NCBI GenBank assembly: GCA_903837495.1
Contig: CAILUT010000043.1
Span: 1-64,000, forward strand
DNA length: 64,000 nt
Source of the DNA: an uncultured Flavobacteriales bacterium
GTDB taxonomy: Bacteria; Bacteroidota; Bacteroidia; CAIKAF01
Direction of reading: 5' to 3'
The notes under the pieces were generated by a model. The model was not told the DNA's origin. It did no database searches and saw only the letters and a list, made by a program, of their open reading frames with translations. This document shows positions 29,615 to 38,008 of the stretch, one piece after another; within the stretch, counting starts at the first letter, position 1; every line of letters begins with the position of its first letter. Position numbers and translations under genes: made by a program.

Positions 29615-30477
29615 GATATTCGATCAAGCAGGTCTTTTAATTCTTGCTCGGTACTAAATCGAATGTTCAGGCTGCCGTTGCCTTTTGGAGAAACGGTTAC
29701 CTGTGCTTTTGCTTTTCCTGCCCAGGCTCCTAGGGGTTGAGCATAGCTTTTTGAGGTGGGTTTAGCGGGGCTTGGATTTCCAGTAGCCGATTTAACCAAA
29801 GCCTCGGTTGCTCGAACCGATAGATTCTGCTTGTTTACTTGTCGGTAAATTTCCAGTTGAAGGGACACGGGATTTACATTGATTAAGGCTCGGGCATGCC
29901 CCATTTCAATATGGCCTTCAATGATTCCAGATTGTATTTCCTCCGGAAGTTTAAGCAGTCGAACGTAGTTTGAAATGGTTTCTCGCTTTTTAGAAATGCG
30001 TTCGGCCAATTGGTCTTGCGTCAGTTTGCAATCTTCCATCAACCGTTGGTAGCTAAATGCCAACTCAATGGCATTCAAATCTGCTCTGTGGAGATTTTCC
30101 ACCAAAGCCAATTCCAGCATTCCGGTGTCTTCTGAGGACCGAATGAAAGCCGGAATGGTTTCCATATTCACTCTTTGAGATGCTCTGAATCGGCGTTCCC
30201 CAGAAATCAATTGGTATTTGCCCTCGCCTAGGATTCGAACGGTGATGGGCTGAACAATGCCTAGGGTTGCGATGGAATTTGCCAGCTCTTGCAGGGCATC
30301 TTCTTCAAAGCGGTTTCTAGGTTGCCAAGGGTTGGCTTCAATGGAATCTAAGGAAATCAATGCAATGCTTCCAACAGCGGGTATTGGCCTATAATCAGCG
30401 GCAGGAAGGCCCATCTCTTCTCGTGAGGCCAATAAAGCTCCCAACCCTTTTCCCAAACCGGTTTTTCGTTGTGCCAT
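29611..30477 (-). CDS. parB: Chromosome partitioning protein ParB
   Basis: This is the CTPase/DNA-binding partner of ParA that loads on parS sites. KTGLGKGLGALLA opens the protein; the ParB/Srx domain shows IEANPWQPRNRFEEDALQELANSI, the CTP-binding GERRFRASQ, and ALVENLHRADLNAIE. The helix-turn-helix is LTQDQLAERISKKRETISNYVRLLKLP. It is 288 residues, 5 nt after parA. No TGTTTCACGTGAAACA-like parS site was noticed in the window, though a systematic search was not possible. Confidence 0.96.
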   Translation of the reverse strand: MAQRKTGLGKGLGALLASREEMGLPAADYRPIPAVGSIALISLDSIEANPWQPRNRFEEDALQELANSIATLGIVQPITVRILGEGKYQLISGERRFRASQRVNMETIPAFIRSSEDTGMLELALVENLHRADLNAIELAFSYQRLMEDCKLTQDQLAERISKKRETISNYVRLLKLPEEIQSGIIEGHIEMGHARALINVNPVSLQLEIYRQVNKQNLSVRATEALVKSATGNPSPAKPTSKSYAQPLGAWAGKAKAQVTVSPKGNGSLNIRFSTEQELKDLLDRIS

Positions 30478-30482
30478 ATCGT

Positions 30483-31274
30483 TTAACTAATCGAGGCCGA
30501 AGGTTTTACTCCAGGATTCTTTTGCAGCAATTCACGGGCTAAATCCAGGTAATTTTGAGCTCCGCGCGATTCCGCATCGTACATGATCACGGTTTCTCCA
30601 AAACTAGGGGCTTCGCCTAAGGTGGTATTTCGAGCAATAATCGTATTAAAGACCATTTCTTGAAAATGGGTACGTACATCTTCTACCACTTGATTTGATA
30701 GGCGCAGGCGTTTGTCAAACATGGTTAGAAGAATGCCCTCTATGTTTAAATTTTCATTCAAATTGGACTGAACAATGCGTATGGTATTGAGCAATTTACC
30801 CAAACCTTCAAGGGCAAAATACTCGCATTGAACGGGAATTAAAACCGAATCAGAAGCGGTTAATGCATTGACGGTGATTAATCCTAGGGAGGGAGAACAA
30901 TCGATGACGATAAAATCATACTGGTTGCGCACCTCATTCAGCACCTGTTTCATGCGTTGTTCGCGCCGTTCAACGCTAATCAGCTCAATCTCGGCACCAA
31001 CCAAATCAATGTGGGCGGGCAAAATAAACAAGTTGGGGGTAGAGGTAGCTAGGATGCACTGTGCGGGATCCTGTTGGTTCAGAATACACTCATAAATGCT
31101 GTTTTCTACCTGATTGGGATCAATTCCAACACCCGAAGTAGCATTGGCCTGTGGATCTGCATCAACAATCAAGGTTCGGAATTCCAAAACAGCCAAGCCT
31201 GCTGCCAAATTAATCGAGGTTGTAGTTTTACCAACCCCCCCCTTCTGATTTGCTATTGAGATGATTTTTGCCAT
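30483..31274 (-). CDS. parA: Chromosome partitioning ATPase ParA (Soj)
   Basis: This Walker-type ATPase drives origin segregation with ParB. It has the deviant Walker A KGGVGKTTTSINLA near residue 10, DADPQANAT, and FIVIDCSPSLGLITVNAL as Walker B. The track start at 31370 adds 32 unrelated residues; the ATG at 31274 (MAKIISIANQKGG) is the conserved start and gives 263 residues. A TAATTTTG box 23 nt upstream supports it. It heads parA-parB-DUF5683-dapB-small membrane protein. Confidence 0.96.
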   Translation of the reverse strand: MAKIISIANQKGGVGKTTTSINLAAGLAVLEFRTLIVDADPQANATSGVGIDPNQVENSIYECILNQQDPAQCILATSTPNLFILPAHIDLVGAEIELISVERREQRMKQVLNEVRNQYDFIVIDCSPSLGLITVNALTASDSVLIPVQCEYFALEGLGKLLNTIRIVQSNLNENLNIEGILLTMFDKRLRLSNQVVEDVRTHFQEMVFNTIIARNTTLGEAPSFGETVIMYDAESRGAQNYLDLARELLQKNPGVKPSASIS

Positions 31275-31297
31275 AAAAAGCGATTGCGCCGCTATGG

Positions 31298-31305
31298 CAA
31301 AATTA
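31298..31305 (-). promoter_or_regulatory. -7 promoter box TAATTTTG of the parA operon
   Basis: A perfect TAnnTTTG on the minus strand, 23 nt before the parA ATG. It lies inside the track's extended parA ORF, which argues against that longer start. Confidence 0.5.
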
Positions 31306-31430
31306 GCAATTTTTACCCGTCTAAGTTCTTTTACCGCCACGAAAACGCAGCAAAGTTTAGATTCATCCAAACCAAAACAGGCTTGTTGTTTGCCTAAACG
31401 AGATTTTACATGAATTCTTACCTTAGGCCT

Positions 31431-31850
31431 ATGAAAACAACCTGGTTATTTTTAATGGTATTTCCTCACCTTATTTTAAGCATCGTCTTTGCCCAATCTG
31501 GAATCGACAAATTGATGAATTGGAATTCCAACCTATCGTGGATTCGTGGGCATTTTGCAAATAGTCCTTTAAATCGGGCAAGCAAATGGCTGTTGATTAT
31601 GCTAACAGGCTTAGAAACCTTAGGCGGAGTATTGGGATTAATTGGAGTTGGTCTTGCCCTGGCCTTTGATTTTCAAGGTGCTGCTGCCACCGCACTGGAA
31701 TTCAGTTTGCTGATTTTGGGACTGGCCTTAACGGGGCTTATGATTGGGCAGCGCATGGCAAAAGACTATGCTGGGGCGGCCAATTTGGTTGGTTATTGTC
31801 TTTTATTGGGCATGAGTTTCTTATTTATAACTCTGGTTCAGGACCTGTGA
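31431..31850 (+). CDS. DoxX-like membrane protein
   Basis: This membrane protein of about 139 residues has four predicted transmembrane segments: FLMVFPHLILSIVFAQSGIDK, LLIMLTGLETLGGVLGLIGVGLAL, ALEFSLLILGLALTGLMIG and LVGYCLLLGMSFLFI. The pattern of a first helix ending in A-x-SGIDKL, then a G-L-x-E-x-L-G-G second helix, fits the DoxX superfamily. Its role is unclear; members are linked to redox or quinone functions. The track start at 31410 is replaced by the ATG at 31431 (MKTTWLFL), which follows a TACCTTAG box (one mismatch to TAnnTTTG) by 4 nt. It is divergent from parA. Confidence 0.75.
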   Translation: MKTTWLFLMVFPHLILSIVFAQSGIDKLMNWNSNLSWIRGHFANSPLNRASKWLLIMLTGLETLGGVLGLIGVGLALAFDFQGAAATALEFSLLILGLALTGLMIGQRMAKDYAGAANLVGYCLLLGMSFLFITLVQDL

Positions 31851-31926
31851 ATTAACAATTTGGTAACAGTGGCGGCCCGCATGATAGTTTGACTTAATAC
31901 ACCTTTGTACGTTAACTACATTAAGT

Positions 31927-33072
31927 ATGCCTAAACGCAGTAAAGAAATGACGGTAAGGGGCGGAATTCGACGGCCTTTTCTACAGTTTGTATTAAAAGA
32001 GCGTGAATTTTTACTCATTCTTTTGGTCGGATTTACCTTGTCGGGACTTTTTTACGACGTGCACTCCATTGCCATGTGGTTGGGATTTATGTTTGCGGGG
32101 TATGCTGCCGTGGCGAACGATAGCATTCAAACCCTTGGCACTTTTATTGTGAGCAACAGCCGTGTTGCCTGGTGGAAATTGTGGATTTTTGTGTCCCTTA
32201 TTTTGGTGGTTGTTTTGGTAACCGGGTGGTTTATTTTTGATGGTGACGTAACATGGCAAAAATTGTACAGCCCCCAGGATTATCCTGATTTGCCTCAGCA
32301 CAGCCAATACCCACAGCCTTCATCGTTTTCATTTATTCAATTAGCGGCTCCATTGGTCTTGCTCATTTTGACCCGAATGCGCATGCCCGTATCCACTACT
32401 TTTCTTCTTTTAAGCTGTTTTTCCAGCAATTCGAAAGGAATAACCGATGTTTTGGGAAGCAGCTTATCGGGTTATGCCATTGCTTTCATTTTATCCCTAT
32501 TAATATGGTTAGGTGGCTATAATATTATCCGAAAATTTTTCAAACAACGTAAATCGGCTTCATTTTGGATTCCCTTGCAATGGGGTATTAGTGGGGTGTT
32601 ATGGGGTGTATGGCTGATGCAAGATGCCGCAAACATTGCTGTTTACTTGCCGCGGCAAATTGATGCACTTGAACTAACAGCTGTTGTGGGCTTGTTGGTT
32701 TTAGGCTTGGCCATTTTAATGTATCAACGGGGCGATAAAATTCAAGATATTGTGAACGAAAAAAGTAGGATTGAGGACATTCGGGCTGCTACCTTAATTG
32801 ACTTTTCGTATGCGGGAATGCTTATTTACAAGATGTTTGCCAGTCCAGTACCCTTGAGTACAACTTGGGTGTTTTTGGGAATCATTGGTGGTCGGGAAAT
32901 TGCCATATCGATTATGCGCAAAAAAGCAGGAATAGCCCACAAACGAAAGGCTGTTTTGATGATTTTGAAAGACATTTCGTATGCGGTTTTTGGCTTACTG
33001 GTATCTTTGGCTTTGGCTGTGGCAGTGAATAACTCGCTGCTGCGAGAGGTTCAAGGCATGCTCTCATTTTAA
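31927..33072 (+). CDS. PiT-like (inorganic phosphate transporter-like) permease, divergent
   Basis: This 381-residue polytopic membrane protein has about ten hydrophobic segments. Two halves each carry PiT-type signatures: AVANDSIQTLGTFIVSN (PiT: GANDxxNxxGT) with MPVSTTFLLLSCF, and later YAGMLIYK with PLSTTWVFLGIIGGREIAI (PiT: PxSTTH). The His that usually follows STT is absent in both (STTF, STTW). A PiT-related transporter is therefore a reasonable structural call, but the substrate is uncertain. The gene stands alone between the doxX-like gene and tRNA-Leu. A CACCTTTG (one mismatch) lies 24 nt upstream. Confidence 0.65.
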   Translation: MPKRSKEMTVRGGIRRPFLQFVLKEREFLLILLVGFTLSGLFYDVHSIAMWLGFMFAGYAAVANDSIQTLGTFIVSNSRVAWWKLWIFVSLILVVVLVTGWFIFDGDVTWQKLYSPQDYPDLPQHSQYPQPSSFSFIQLAAPLVLLILTRMRMPVSTTFLLLSCFSSNSKGITDVLGSSLSGYAIAFILSLLIWLGGYNIIRKFFKQRKSASFWIPLQWGISGVLWGVWLMQDAANIAVYLPRQIDALELTAVVGLLVLGLAILMYQRGDKIQDIVNEKSRIEDIRAATLIDFSYAGMLIYKMFASPVPLSTTWVFLGIIGGREIAISIMRKKAGIAHKRKAVLMILKDISYAVFGLLVSLALAVAVNNSLLREVQGMLSF

Positions 33073-33163
33073 CGAAGATTGCCTTTGTTTTGCTTTCAGG
33101 GCTCTTTGAATCCTGGCCTAAAAGGTCTCAAAATTCAGAAAATAATCTACCTTTATGCCCCTT

Positions 33164-33245
33164 GCCCGGGTGGTGAAATTGGCAGACACGCACGCTTGAG
33201 GGGCGTGTGTCGCAAGACGTGCAGGTTCAAGTCCTGTCCCGGGCA
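33164..33245 (+). tRNA. tRNA-Leu (anticodon GAG)
   Basis: The acceptor stem GCCCGGG/CCCGGGC closes the cloverleaf. The D arm runs TGGTGAAATTGGCAGACAC; the anticodon stem-loop is CACGC-TTGAGGG-GCGTG, with GAG as anticodon. A long class II variable arm (TGTCGCAAGACG) and the T arm GCAGG-TTCAAGT-CCTGT follow. The discriminator is A and CCA is not encoded. TACCTTTA, one mismatch from the -7 consensus, lies 8 nt upstream and probably serves as its promoter. The track ORFs across this locus are artefacts. Confidence 0.95.
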
Positions 33246-33350
33246 CTCCTACTTTGTTTGTTGAATTTTGCGGTTCGCCTCTTTTCAAATGGAAAGAAAG
33301 CGCAAACAAGCTGCCTGCCTTTGGGTTTGGGCCGCGGGTAGCTTAGTCAG

Positions 33351-33613
33351 GAATGCACGAATGGTATGTTTTTGAGGTTAGATTGGAGTGGTATTCATAA
33401 TCGGTGGTTATTAGAAATGCGTTATGAGGGTAGCCACGAATGCACGAATGGTCTGTTTTTGGGGTTAGATTGGCGTAAGGAAGGTGAGCCGCGGGGAGCT
33501 TAGGAGAATGGCACCAAAGAACTACCAACTACCCACTAATAACTACCCACTAAAAAGTCACGAATGCACGAATGCTATGTTTTTGAGGTTAGATTGGTGC
33601 AAGGAAGGTAAGC
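33351..33613 (+). repeat. Three imperfect direct repeats with core ACGAATGCACGAATG
   Basis: Copies at 33351-33386, 33435-33473 and 33559-33597 share GAATGCACGAATG, then a T-rich TGTTTTTG-x-GGTTAGATTGG. The second and third copies continue with a shared AAGGAAGGTRAGC. A second short repeat (GCCGCGGGKAGCTTAG) occurs at 33331 and 33488, and CTACCCACTAA is duplicated near 33530. Spacing between cores is 48 and 85 bp, so this is not CRISPR. It lies between tRNA-Leu and element R3 in a gap of about 630 bp without genes. Confidence 0.75.
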
Positions 33614-33649
33614 TTTGGAATTGAGTTCCATTTTAAATGCAAGGCGCCC

Positions 33650-33791
33650 GCGGTGGGGATGGACAGGGGTAGCCCGTAAAGCCTGAGCGGCGGGCTGCGC
33701 CAGGCGTAGGGGGCGACCTTGGGAGCCACCCGAAGCCGGCTGCAGGCCCCTGCTCAGGCTGCGGACTACCCCAGGACAGCCCCTTAACCGC
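33650..33791 (+). repeat. Palindromic element R3 (divergent member), 142 bp
   Basis: The outer stem is GCGGT-GGGG / CCCC-tta-ACCGC. The internal loop carries ATGGACA opposite CAGGACAG in place of GATTGAA/GGTGAAAG. Stem B is GGGGTAGcCCG / CGGaCTACCCC, with the same C/A mismatch as R1. The arm contains GCCTGAGC/GCTCAGGC. The apex is GGC-GACCTTGGGA-GCC. It lies 90 bp past the bshC stop. Confidence 0.75.
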
Positions 33792-33881
33792 CCTAAAAAA
33801 CAACACAATGCGTAAAGCTTTAAGGGATTTTTGCTAGCCCTAATCCCCCTAAACAGGTTGAAGTTTATCGGTAAATTGAGC

Positions 33882-35483
33882 TTAAAAACTCAAGACAACT
33901 ACCTGATTTTGAAGGGGATTTGAATGAGCCAGCAGTTGCTGAAAACTCTTATTAACCTCAGGACCAAGAAGCCAAGGATGTTGAATTCGCTCCTGAAAAA
34001 CCCCATTGGGTTGAATCCAATCAAACAGATGTTCCAGCCTTAAAACGGCCTTTAATTCTTGCTGCTTTACTGCCTTCAGCCTTTTGGCATTCAGCGATTT
34101 CAATTCCTTTTTGAGCTCAGCATACCTGGCTAAAACCGCTTTTTGCAAAGAGGCGTCCTGCAGAGCGAAGGCCTTTGCCCATTTCATGGATTCCGTGTCC
34201 AACACTTCGTTCCATGGCTGTTCGGGAAAATTGTCTAAATGTGTATGAACCCATTGAGCCATGCCCTTTTCTTTGTTTCCGATCAGCTCCTGAATTTCGA
34301 CCTTGGTTTGGTTTAAAAACCTCAACTCTTTTTGCCCTAAAAACAAGAAGGATTCGCGGGGAATCAAAAGGGGAAAGGGGCGATTTAAGTCCCGAAACAT
34401 TCCTGAAAATTGCATCCAATATCGAAGTTCTGCTGCACCGCCCAGATAGGCTATGTTTGGCAAAATGAACTCTTGATATAAAGAACGGCCCGTTACATTG
34501 GTTGAAAAGAGATGGGGTTCCGTGCGCATCTGGGCCTGCAGTTCAGTCAAAGTCCAGGTTGCCCTAGTTTGGTGAGCAACAAAGTTCTGTCCCAGTGGTT
34601 CTATCCGCTCACGCCCAACACTTGAATGAAAGAAGAACAAATTTGGCATGGGTTTTACCTGTGGTTCAAACCCTGCCTGTTCCTGTTCATGGGTGCTTGC
34701 CAAGAATCCATCGTGCCAGCGGGTATGTGCCAAGCATGTAGAGAGGTTTGCCCAGGCAGCTCTTTTTAAATGGGGATCTTGTTGGTCCAAGCAAATCAGG
34801 CCTGTTCCCTTGGTCCATGTGGCAATCAAGCGCCGAAATGCCAAGCCCAAAGGAAGGCCTGGCTCGTAGGCCATTTTCATTTCGTAAAAAGCGTCTTCCC
34901 ATGCCTTTCCATGGGGCATGGCTAAGCGCAGCTGTGTCCAAAAATCAGGCATTTCGGGGCATAGGTACTCACCCACAGGGCCATGATTGTTTTCAACAGG
35001 CAAAGACCAATGCCTGTTCTGCCAAAAAAAGCTTTTTATTTCTTCTAAATCATGGTCGTCTGAGTTCAGCCAAAATATGGGTACCACCCGAATATTGGAA
35101 TTTTGTTGATTTAGTTGCCTTGCTAAAGCGACCACCGAGGCAATTTTATGCAACAAAAAAAGGGGGCCGCCTGCAAAGCCCAGTTGATGTCCGGTTGTTA
35201 CAGTTAAGGTCTCGGGGCTTGCCAAATGCTTTAAACTATCTTCCACGGAAGCGTCAAGAATGTTGGCGGCCTTGTATTGATTGAGTAAAGCATCGACCAA
35301 CACTTTTCGACGGTCTTCTGGAAAGCCGTTCAGCCGTTCTTGTCCAAAGGCTGTAAAATGGACATCATCTGGATATGCATTTATCCAATTCAAATTGGGC
35401 AATTCCTTTTGGATATACCGATGAAACAAACTGCTTCCAATACCAGCCTGCCGAAAAGTTAAATTCTGTAGGTGGTTGAACAT
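33882..35483 (-). CDS. bshC: Bacillithiol biosynthesis cysteine-adding enzyme BshC
   Basis: It catalyses the last step of bacillithiol formation, ligating cysteine to glucosaminyl-malate. The family motifs are TVTTGHQLGFAGGPLFLLHKIASVVALA near residue 95, then VPIFWLNSDDHDLEEI. A coiled-coil segment follows, with AELKKELKSLNAKRLKAVKQ before the C-terminus. 533 residues is the usual length. The gene has its own promoter (TACCTTTG with TTG 20 nt upstream) inside the end of rimO; the ATG is 4 nt after the box, predicting a leaderless message. bshA and bshB are not in the window. Confidence 0.95.
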   Translation of the reverse strand: MFNHLQNLTFRQAGIGSSLFHRYIQKELPNLNWINAYPDDVHFTAFGQERLNGFPEDRRKVLVDALLNQYKAANILDASVEDSLKHLASPETLTVTTGHQLGFAGGPLFLLHKIASVVALARQLNQQNSNIRVVPIFWLNSDDHDLEEIKSFFWQNRHWSLPVENNHGPVGEYLCPEMPDFWTQLRLAMPHGKAWEDAFYEMKMAYEPGLPLGLAFRRLIATWTKGTGLICLDQQDPHLKRAAWANLSTCLAHTRWHDGFLASTHEQEQAGFEPQVKPMPNLFFFHSSVGRERIEPLGQNFVAHQTRATWTLTELQAQMRTEPHLFSTNVTGRSLYQEFILPNIAYLGGAAELRYWMQFSGMFRDLNRPFPLLIPRESFLFLGQKELRFLNQTKVEIQELIGNKEKGMAQWVHTHLDNFPEQPWNEVLDTESMKWAKAFALQDASLQKAVLARYAELKKELKSLNAKRLKAVKQQELKAVLRLEHLFDWIQPNGVFQERIQHPWLLGPEVNKSFQQLLAHSNPLQNQVVVLSF

Positions 35484-35487
35484 GAAT

Positions 35488-35518
35488 CAAAGGTAGGTTC
35501 AAGAACAGGAATCGTCAA
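35488..35518 (-). promoter_or_regulatory. Promoter of bshC: CTTG -N20- TACCTTTG
   Basis: The minus strand has a -7 box TACCTTTG (35488-35495) 4 nt before the ATG, and TTG (35516-35518) separated by 20 nt, the spacing expected of Bacteroidota -33/-7 promoters. The -33 part lies within the rimO 3' end. Confidence 0.65.
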
Positions 35519-36824
35519 GGACTAAAGTAGCGAAAAGGTCGAAATCTTCTGAATCAACAATTCGAACCTGAGCAAAATCCCCTAGGCGTAAATATCCATC
35601 TGTTGCTGGTATCAAGACTTCGCAATCGACTTCAGGGCTATCGGCTTCGGTGCGACCAATGTAATAATCGCCTTCTTTTTTATCAATGAGCACCTTCAAA
35701 ACGCTGCCTATTTTTTTTGATTGAATCTGGGCTGAAATATCTTGCTGAATTTGCATCAATTTAGCTGCACGTTCTTCTTTCACCTTAGCGGGCACATCAT
35801 CGATGAGCGAAAACGCATGGGTATTTTCTTCATGGGAATAGGTAAAAACGCCCAATCTGTCGAATTGCTGTTTTTGGACAAAGGAACAGAGTTCCTCAAA
35901 ATCGGCCTCGGTTTCGCCGGGATATCCAACAATCATGGTTGTTCGAATGGCAATTCCGGGTATTTTTTCTCTCAAAAGCGATAAAAGCTGTTCGGTTTTT
36001 TCGCGGGTAGTTCCACGCCGCATCGATTTCAACATAGCATCGGAGGCATGTTGAAGGGGAATATCCAAATAAGAGCAAATGTTGGGGTGTGCATGAATAG
36101 CATCGATCACATCGACAGGGAATCCGGCGGGGAAGGCATAATGCAGCCGCACCCATTCAATTCCATCTACATCGGCTAAGCGCATCATCAATTCGGCCAA
36201 ATTGCGTTTGCCATAGATATCCAAACCGTAGTAGGTTGAATCTTGGGCAATAAGCAGCAGTTCGCGGACACCCTTTGCGGCCAAAGTCTGGGCCTGAGCC
36301 ACCAATTCTTCCATGGGAGTTGAACGGTGATTTCCACGCATTAAAGGAATGGCACAAAAAGAACAGGGGCGGTCACAGCCCTCTGAAATTTTAAGGTACG
36401 CATAATGGATTGGGGTGGTAAGCAAACGCTCTCCCACCAATTCATGTTGGTAGTTTGCCTTTAGGGTTTTCAAGAGTCTAGGCAATTCACGGGTACCAAA
36501 CCAAGCGTCCACTTCTGGAATTTCAGCTGCCAAATCACCCGAATACCGTTCAGAGAGGCAACCTGTTACATATACTTTGTCCACCAATTTATCTTCTTTG
36601 GCCTGACAATAATGTAAAATAGTTTGGATGGATTCTTCTTTGGCTTTATCAATAAAACCACAGGTATTGATAACCACGACCTCTGAAGCGGCATTTGATT
36701 CGTGAGTGGTTTCAATTCCATTGGCTTTTAATTGCCCCATCAACACCTCAGAGTCAAAAATATTTTTTGAGCAGCCGAGGGTTACGACGTTTACTTTGGT
36801 TGGCTTTCGGGTTTTGGCTTTCAC
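35499..36824 (-). CDS. rimO: Ribosomal protein S12 methylthiotransferase RimO
   Basis: This radical SAM enzyme adds a methylthio group to an Asp of ribosomal protein S12. The N-terminal UPF0004 domain has TLGCSKNIFDSEVLMGQL and NTCGFIDKAKEES. The radical SAM motif is CDRPCSFCAIPLMRG (C-x3-C-x2-C). IRTTMIVGYPGETEADFEEL is typical, and a C-terminal TRAM domain follows. The protein is 441 residues. It starts with GTG at 36824, overlapping the ftsY stop as GTGA. The paralogous tRNA enzyme MtaB is at 60968..62296. Confidence 0.96.
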   Translation of the reverse strand: MKAKTRKPTKVNVVTLGCSKNIFDSEVLMGQLKANGIETTHESNAASEVVVINTCGFIDKAKEESIQTILHYCQAKEDKLVDKVYVTGCLSERYSGDLAAEIPEVDAWFGTRELPRLLKTLKANYQHELVGERLLTTPIHYAYLKISEGCDRPCSFCAIPLMRGNHRSTPMEELVAQAQTLAAKGVRELLLIAQDSTYYGLDIYGKRNLAELMMRLADVDGIEWVRLHYAFPAGFPVDVIDAIHAHPNICSYLDIPLQHASDAMLKSMRRGTTREKTEQLLSLLREKIPGIAIRTTMIVGYPGETEADFEELCSFVQKQQFDRLGVFTYSHEENTHAFSLIDDVPAKVKEERAAKLMQIQQDISAQIQSKKIGSVLKVLIDKKEGDYYIGRTEADSPEVDCEVLIPATDGYLRLGDFAQVRIVDSEDFDLFATLVLDDSCS

Positions 36825-37783
36825 ACTCCTTTCTTTTCGTGGAATAAGGCTTCGACAAAGGCGGTCTTGTCAAACAACTGTAGATCTTCCATGCCCTCAC
36901 CTACCCCTATAAATTTAACGGGTATGTTCATTTGGTCCGAGATTCCAATCACCACTCCGCCTTTGGCGGTACCGTCTAATTTGGTAATGGCTAAAGCGGT
37001 AATTTGAGTTACCTCTGAAAATTCCTTGGCCTGAAAAAAAGCATTTTGCCCTGTTGACCCATCTAAAACCAACAAGACCTCATGGGGGGCATCTTTAACC
37101 ACTTTCGACATGACCGCTTTCACCTTGGCCAGTTCGTTCATGAGGTTCTTTTTGTTGTGAAGGCGCCCTGCGGTATCAATAATGACCACATCAGAGTTCC
37201 TAGCCAGAGCGGCATTTAGGGTATCAAAAGCGACCGAAGCGGGGTCAGCATTCATTCCTTTATCAATGACTTCTACCCCGGTACGTTGCCCCCAAATTTT
37301 CAATTGCTCAACGGCCGCAGCTCGAAAGGTATCGGCTGCGCCCAACAAGACCTGTTTTCCTTGCTGTTTGAATTGCCAAGCCATTTTTCCTATGCTGGTG
37401 GTCTTCCCTACTCCATTCACACCCACCACCATAATCACGTAAGGCTTGCATTCATTTGGAAGGTCCATTTTGTTTTGCAAGACCTCGTTGTCTCGCATCA
37501 AACCCGTTATTTCTTCCTTTAAGATGCTTTGAAGTTCCTCTGAATCTACATATTTATCTTTCGCCACTCGTTTTTCAATGGCATCAATAATCTTGGTGGT
37601 TGTGGCCACCCCCACGTCCGAAGAAATTAACGTTTCCTCTAGGGCATCCAAAACTTCATCGTCCACTTTTGATTTTCCCAAAAGCCCCCGTTTGAGTTTG
37701 CCCAGGAATCCTTCGCGTGTTTTTTCTAGCCCCTGATGCAGAGTCTCCGTTTTCTTTTTGCCAAAAAAATCAAATATGCCCAT
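36821..37783 (-). CDS. ftsY: Signal recognition particle receptor FtsY
   Basis: This GTPase docks SRP-ribosome complexes at the membrane. It has a short acidic/basic N-terminus (GIFDFFGKKKTE), an N domain (LLGKSKVDDEVLDALEETLISSDVGV), and a G domain with GVNGVGKTTSIGKMA, DTAGRLHNKKNLM, and TKLDGTAKGG. 320 residues is the compact form. It lies after DUF4295 and before rimO, an order common in Bacteroidota. A terminator-like hairpin sits directly before its ATG, so its expression may be attenuated relative to rpmG. Confidence 0.96.
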   Translation of the reverse strand: MGIFDFFGKKKTETLHQGLEKTREGFLGKLKRGLLGKSKVDDEVLDALEETLISSDVGVATTTKIIDAIEKRVAKDKYVDSEELQSILKEEITGLMRDNEVLQNKMDLPNECKPYVIMVVGVNGVGKTTSIGKMAWQFKQQGKQVLLGAADTFRAAAVEQLKIWGQRTGVEVIDKGMNADPASVAFDTLNAALARNSDVVIIDTAGRLHNKKNLMNELAKVKAVMSKVVKDAPHEVLLVLDGSTGQNAFFQAKEFSEVTQITALAITKLDGTAKGGVVIGISDQMNIPVKFIGVGEGMEDLQLFDKTAFVEALFHEKKGV

Positions 37784-37814
37784 AAAACAAAAAAGCTCCC
37801 TTAAAGAAGCTTTT
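37784..37814 (-). terminator. Terminator or attenuator hairpin between DUF4295 gene and ftsY
   Basis: On the minus strand AAAAGCTTC-TTTAAG-GGAGCTTTT forms a 9-bp stem (one T-G pair) with a 6-nt loop, followed by TTGTTTT. The T-rich tail ends at the ftsY ATG. It could end the rpmG-DUF4295 message in part or modulate ftsY. Confidence 0.5.
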
Positions 37815-37837
37815 GAAAAAAGATGAATTTAAGCAAA

Positions 37838-37996
37838 TTAATTGCTTTTCAGAAAATCGTTGATGTTGTCTTTGTGGATGATCTCCTCTTTAAACTGATA
37901 ACCTTGACCTCCACGGGTGCTTTTTACCATTTTAATCACTTTGGTAAAGTCTTTTCCTTTACCTGTTTGAAGTGTTGCTACTGTTTTCTTTGCCAT
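37838..37996 (-). CDS. DUF4295 family protein
   Basis: This 52-residue basic protein is too short for the ORF track: MAKKTVATLQTGKGKDFTKV, then an IKMVKSTRGGQGYQF core and an acidic end. This is the DUF4295 family, found in Bacteroidota directly after ribosomal protein L33; a ribosome-associated role is suspected from context and charge but unproven. The start lies 12 nt after the rpmG stop. It is most likely cotranscribed with rpmG. Confidence 0.93.
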   Translation of the reverse strand: MAKKTVATLQTGKGKDFTKVIKMVKSTRGGQGYQFKEEIIHKDNINDFLKSN

Positions 37997-38008
37997 GGGA
38001 AGTAAGAA

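Noticed and set aside
29611-31274. parS site near parA-parB
   Set aside because: No sequence close to TGTTTCACGTGAAACA was noticed; only a systematic motif scan could settle it.
31894-31901. CACCTTTG as a promoter for the PiT-like gene
   Set aside because: One mismatch in the invariant TA and no -33 element at the right distance; mentioned in the gene entry but not called.
33079-33309. ORFs across the tRNA-Leu locus on both strands
   Set aside because: They read through a complete tRNA gene and have no other support.
33351-33613. CRISPR array from repeated ACGAATGCACGAATG units
   Set aside because: Only three imperfect copies with unequal spacing (48 and 85 bp), no cas genes, and secondary duplications inside the spacers.
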